From assembly GCA_943704425.1 (NCBI GenBank), contig CALSCP010001570.1:1-21260 (forward strand): DNA of 21,260 nucleotides, read 5' to 3'. The notes beneath the pieces are model-generated. The model had not been told where the DNA came from. It saw only the letters and a list, made by a program, of their open reading frames with translations, and did not search any database. Of this stretch, positions 18,705 to 21,260 are shown piece by piece. A program made the translations under genes and the position numbers. Origin of the DNA: Ministeria vibrans ATCC 50519 (Eukaryota > Opisthokonta > Filasterea). Positions within the stretch are counted from its first letter, which is position 1. Each line of letters starts with the position of its first letter.

Positions 18705-21010
18705 TTAACACACTTCTTCAGCAGACTTGGTAAACTGAAACGCGGCGAGCTTGTCAAGACCCGAGCCGGTGGCAGAAGCAGTGGCAGTAGTCTCGCCCTC
18801 GGCCGGCTCGTCCACTTTCCCACTTGTTGCAATCTCGCTCGTGGTGGGTGTCTCGGCGTCCCCTTCTTCCATAGGGGTCCCCTCGGACTCGGGGAACTCT
18901 TTAGGTTTCATCGGTGCCAACAGAGTCTGCTTCTTGCCGGTTGCTGCCGCTCCCTTGGCAGCCGTCTTGCTTGGCGGTCGTCCGCGCGGCTTTGTCGTCT
19001 TTGTGGTTGTTGGCGACGTGGCTGCCTGGAGACGCTGTCCAAAGCTCGAGGGAGTTTCGGGCGTGGTCGGGGTTGCAGAGGAAGTCTTTGCAAACGGATT
19101 GGCTATCAAAAAGACGGTATTATATTATTATTATTATTATTATATCCTTGTTCATACCTTTCTTTTTCTTGACTGTGCTGGGTGTGTTAGCGTCGTCTTC
19201 GGAGGTCATGGCACGCTTGCGCGAGGCGGGGGCGGGTGTGGTGAAACTAGACTCGGGGAGTGCAGCAAGAACGGCATCCATGTCGTCTTCGTCGGCATTG
19301 TGCGACACGGCCTGCGGTTGGTAGTTGTTGTTGTTGTTGTTGTCGTCGTCGTCATCGTCAGAGATTGCACCACTTGTCGATGCATTCTTCTTCGTGGTGG
19401 CTGCCACCGATGACATGGTGGAGGCAGTTGCAATGGCGCGCGCACCCACTGCTTGACGTGCCACTTGACGGCGTGCAATTTGCACGGCTGAGCCTGGACG
19501 GTCCTGCTCGTCGTCACTGTCGTCGTCGTTGAGCATGCCGGCAGCCGCACGCTTCAGCTTGTCTTCGTGCACCTTGCGAACAAAGTTGATGCGCTGTGCC
19601 AACGCCGACATGTGACAGTGCATGGCAATCTTGGCAGCCATGGTAAACGACTTGGGCAGCGACAGAAGAGTACACAAGTCAAGGGCACGCATGGCACGGT
19701 CACGCTTGCACGCTGCCTGAATGAGAGTCAGTAGCTTCTTGTCCATGCTCATGCGTAGCCGCAGCAGATCCTGGTCGGCGTCGCCCTCGACCACCCAGTG
19801 GCGACAGAAAGTGTCCTCACGCAGTACCTCCTCCTCAAGACGCACTGCCTCCGTCTGACCACCACACACGGGAATGTGCAGATGGAAGGTAGACAAAATG
19901 GGTCGTGGCAGTGTCTGGGGGTAGTCGTCACCCTTACAGATGACAGCGAGAATCTCACTGCGCTCGTCGCTAATGCCCACAATCCAGTGACGCTCCGAAG
20001 ACGTCTTGCGCAGCGTCTTCATGTCCGCCATAGGCGACCAGTGGCGTCCAAAGCCACGCACAAGCAAGTACACCATGCCCTCTGAGTCACTCACTGCCGG
20101 AATGTCGCCGTCAGTAAACCCTGCCCAGGCCACGCGAGACTTGGGTGAAATACACAGCTGTCCGTCAAACACACGGCGTTGCTCTTCGCAGTCCAGCACA
20201 ATACAACTATAAAAACAAAAAAAAAACACAAATAATAACCATTAATGTTCATTACTAATAAATTATTATTTTTGCATTGTGTTTTTTGGCATTATTTTTG
20301 TACCTGAGCTGTTGACCACTCTGCGCTGAAGGCGGACCGCTGTGGTAGACAATGAGCAAGAGATCACTGCCGCCAACAAGGCACACAACGGGGCCAGGAA
20401 GTGCCATCACAGCTGCACAGAGACACAAGGCAACACAATCATGTGTAAGAAAGAGCTCATCTATTCAAAATAATAAATGTTCGTTACTGCGCTGAAAGCC
20501 GGAAATGGTAAAAATTCGCAGAATCTGGCGGTCAGTGACAGCGGCCGCCCACTTGCGCCCAATCGCCACGGCCTTCACATTTTCACCCTACAAATGTCAA
20601 CACACCCAAAAGTATGATTTTCTTCCCTATCTCGTCACGTTTCCTCTCTACCGCGTCCAGCTGGAGTGTCCAGTCGGCGTTAGGCGACCACGACTCAAAC
20701 TTTTTGTAAAAAATGGTGCTGGGAGTGATCTCGCCCTTGCCCGCCTTGCGTTGTTCGCACGCAAACACAGCGCCCTAAAAACACCAGAAAAGATGAATGA
20801 AATGTGTTATTTCTTTCTGTTCCTTACTTGGTCACTGAGTGCACCCATTGTAAACCCATAATGGTCTGTGACACGCACCGGCCGGTTCTTGGCCGAGTCA
20901 CTAAACTCAATGTCGATGGTATTGTAGATGTGTTCGTCGCGCGAGGTGATCACGCCCACCATGTTCCACGCAAGGAAACGACGACGACTCTCAATGGGCG
21001 TCGAGCTCGG
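18705..21010 (-). CDS. WDHD1: WDHD1/AND-1/Ctf4 replisome hub, C-terminal 653 residues (N-terminus beyond right edge)
   Basis: AND-1/Ctf4 is a trimeric hub tying the CMG helicase to DNA polymerase alpha and to cohesion and repair factors. Exons seen: 21010-20828, 20774-20652, 20587-20488, 20412-20304, 20206-19158, 19102-18705, with consistent phases. The first begins PSSTPIESRRRFLAWNMVG, matching the start of the SepB beta-propeller domain (F-x-WN-x-x-G). Further matches are IYNTIDIEFSD, VKAVAIGRKWAAAVTD, SDLLLIVYHSG, VAWAGFTDGD, DSEGMVYLLVR, RHWIVGI and LPRPILSTFHLHIPVC, then the Ctf4-type helical bundle (LLTLIQAACKRDRAMRALDL). The C-terminus is low-complexity (poly-Asp/Asn at ~19325-19360) and ends in DKLAAFQF. 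The N-terminal WD40 repeats lie outside. A DNA-binding HMG box, present in vertebrate AND-1, is not evident; the tail has Lys/Pro-rich AT-hook-like GRPP. Confidence 0.94.

Positions 21011-21260
<250 letters not shown>

Overview
This window comes from a compact, intron-bearing eukaryotic nuclear genome. The set of genes points to a unicellular opisthokont, most likely a protist related to animals. The evidence is an animal/fungal-type TOM20, an HDAC11 with almost human residue spacing, a TK1-type thymidine kinase (generally missing from fungi), a BLM-type RecQ with RQC and HRDC domains, and an AND-1/Ctf4 protein. Species placement is inference. Introns are mostly 50-330 bp, nearly all GTA...(T/C)AG, and genes lie from about 70 to 250 bp apart. 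I found no CRISPR, tRNA, rRNA or transposon.

Layout, left to right. (1) The 5' part of a RING plus TRAF-zinc-finger E3 ligase (-), cut by the left edge. (2) Diverging from it, XPB/ERCC3 (+), the TFIIH translocase. (3) TOM20 (+), three exons. (4) Tail-to-tail with TOM20, a seven-exon gene (-) that I assembled from short exons; it looks like the kinetochore protein SPC25. (5) Diverging from that, HDAC11 (+). (6) Tail-to-tail with HDAC11, a ten-exon PIF1-family helicase (-) whose C-terminus carries a BRCT domain. (7) BLM/RecQ helicase (-), one 4.6-kb coding exon rich in homopeptide runs, with a probable 5'UTR intron. (8) Diverging from BLM, thymidine kinase (+), six exons; the shared promoter region has a near-palindromic E2F-like element. 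(9) Tail-to-tail with TK, a RING-H2 E3 ligase (-). (10) Upstream on the same strand, the C-terminal 653 residues of WDHD1/AND-1/Ctf4 (-). Its N-terminal WD repeats lie beyond the right edge, past an intron filled with a long TAA repeat.

Taken together, six of the ten genes act in DNA synthesis, repair or chromosome segregation: XPB (excision repair and transcription), SPC25 (kinetochore), PIF1 and BLM (helicases for replication and recombination), TK (dTTP salvage) and WDHD1 (replisome hub). Divergent pairs share 107-440 bp upstream regions (RING/XPB, SPC25/HDAC11, BLM/TK). The most unusual points are the PIF1-BRCT architecture, the S-phase BLM/TK divergent promoter, and splice donors that often read GTAC. 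All exon joins were made by hand from reading frame, splice-site dinucleotides and family similarity.
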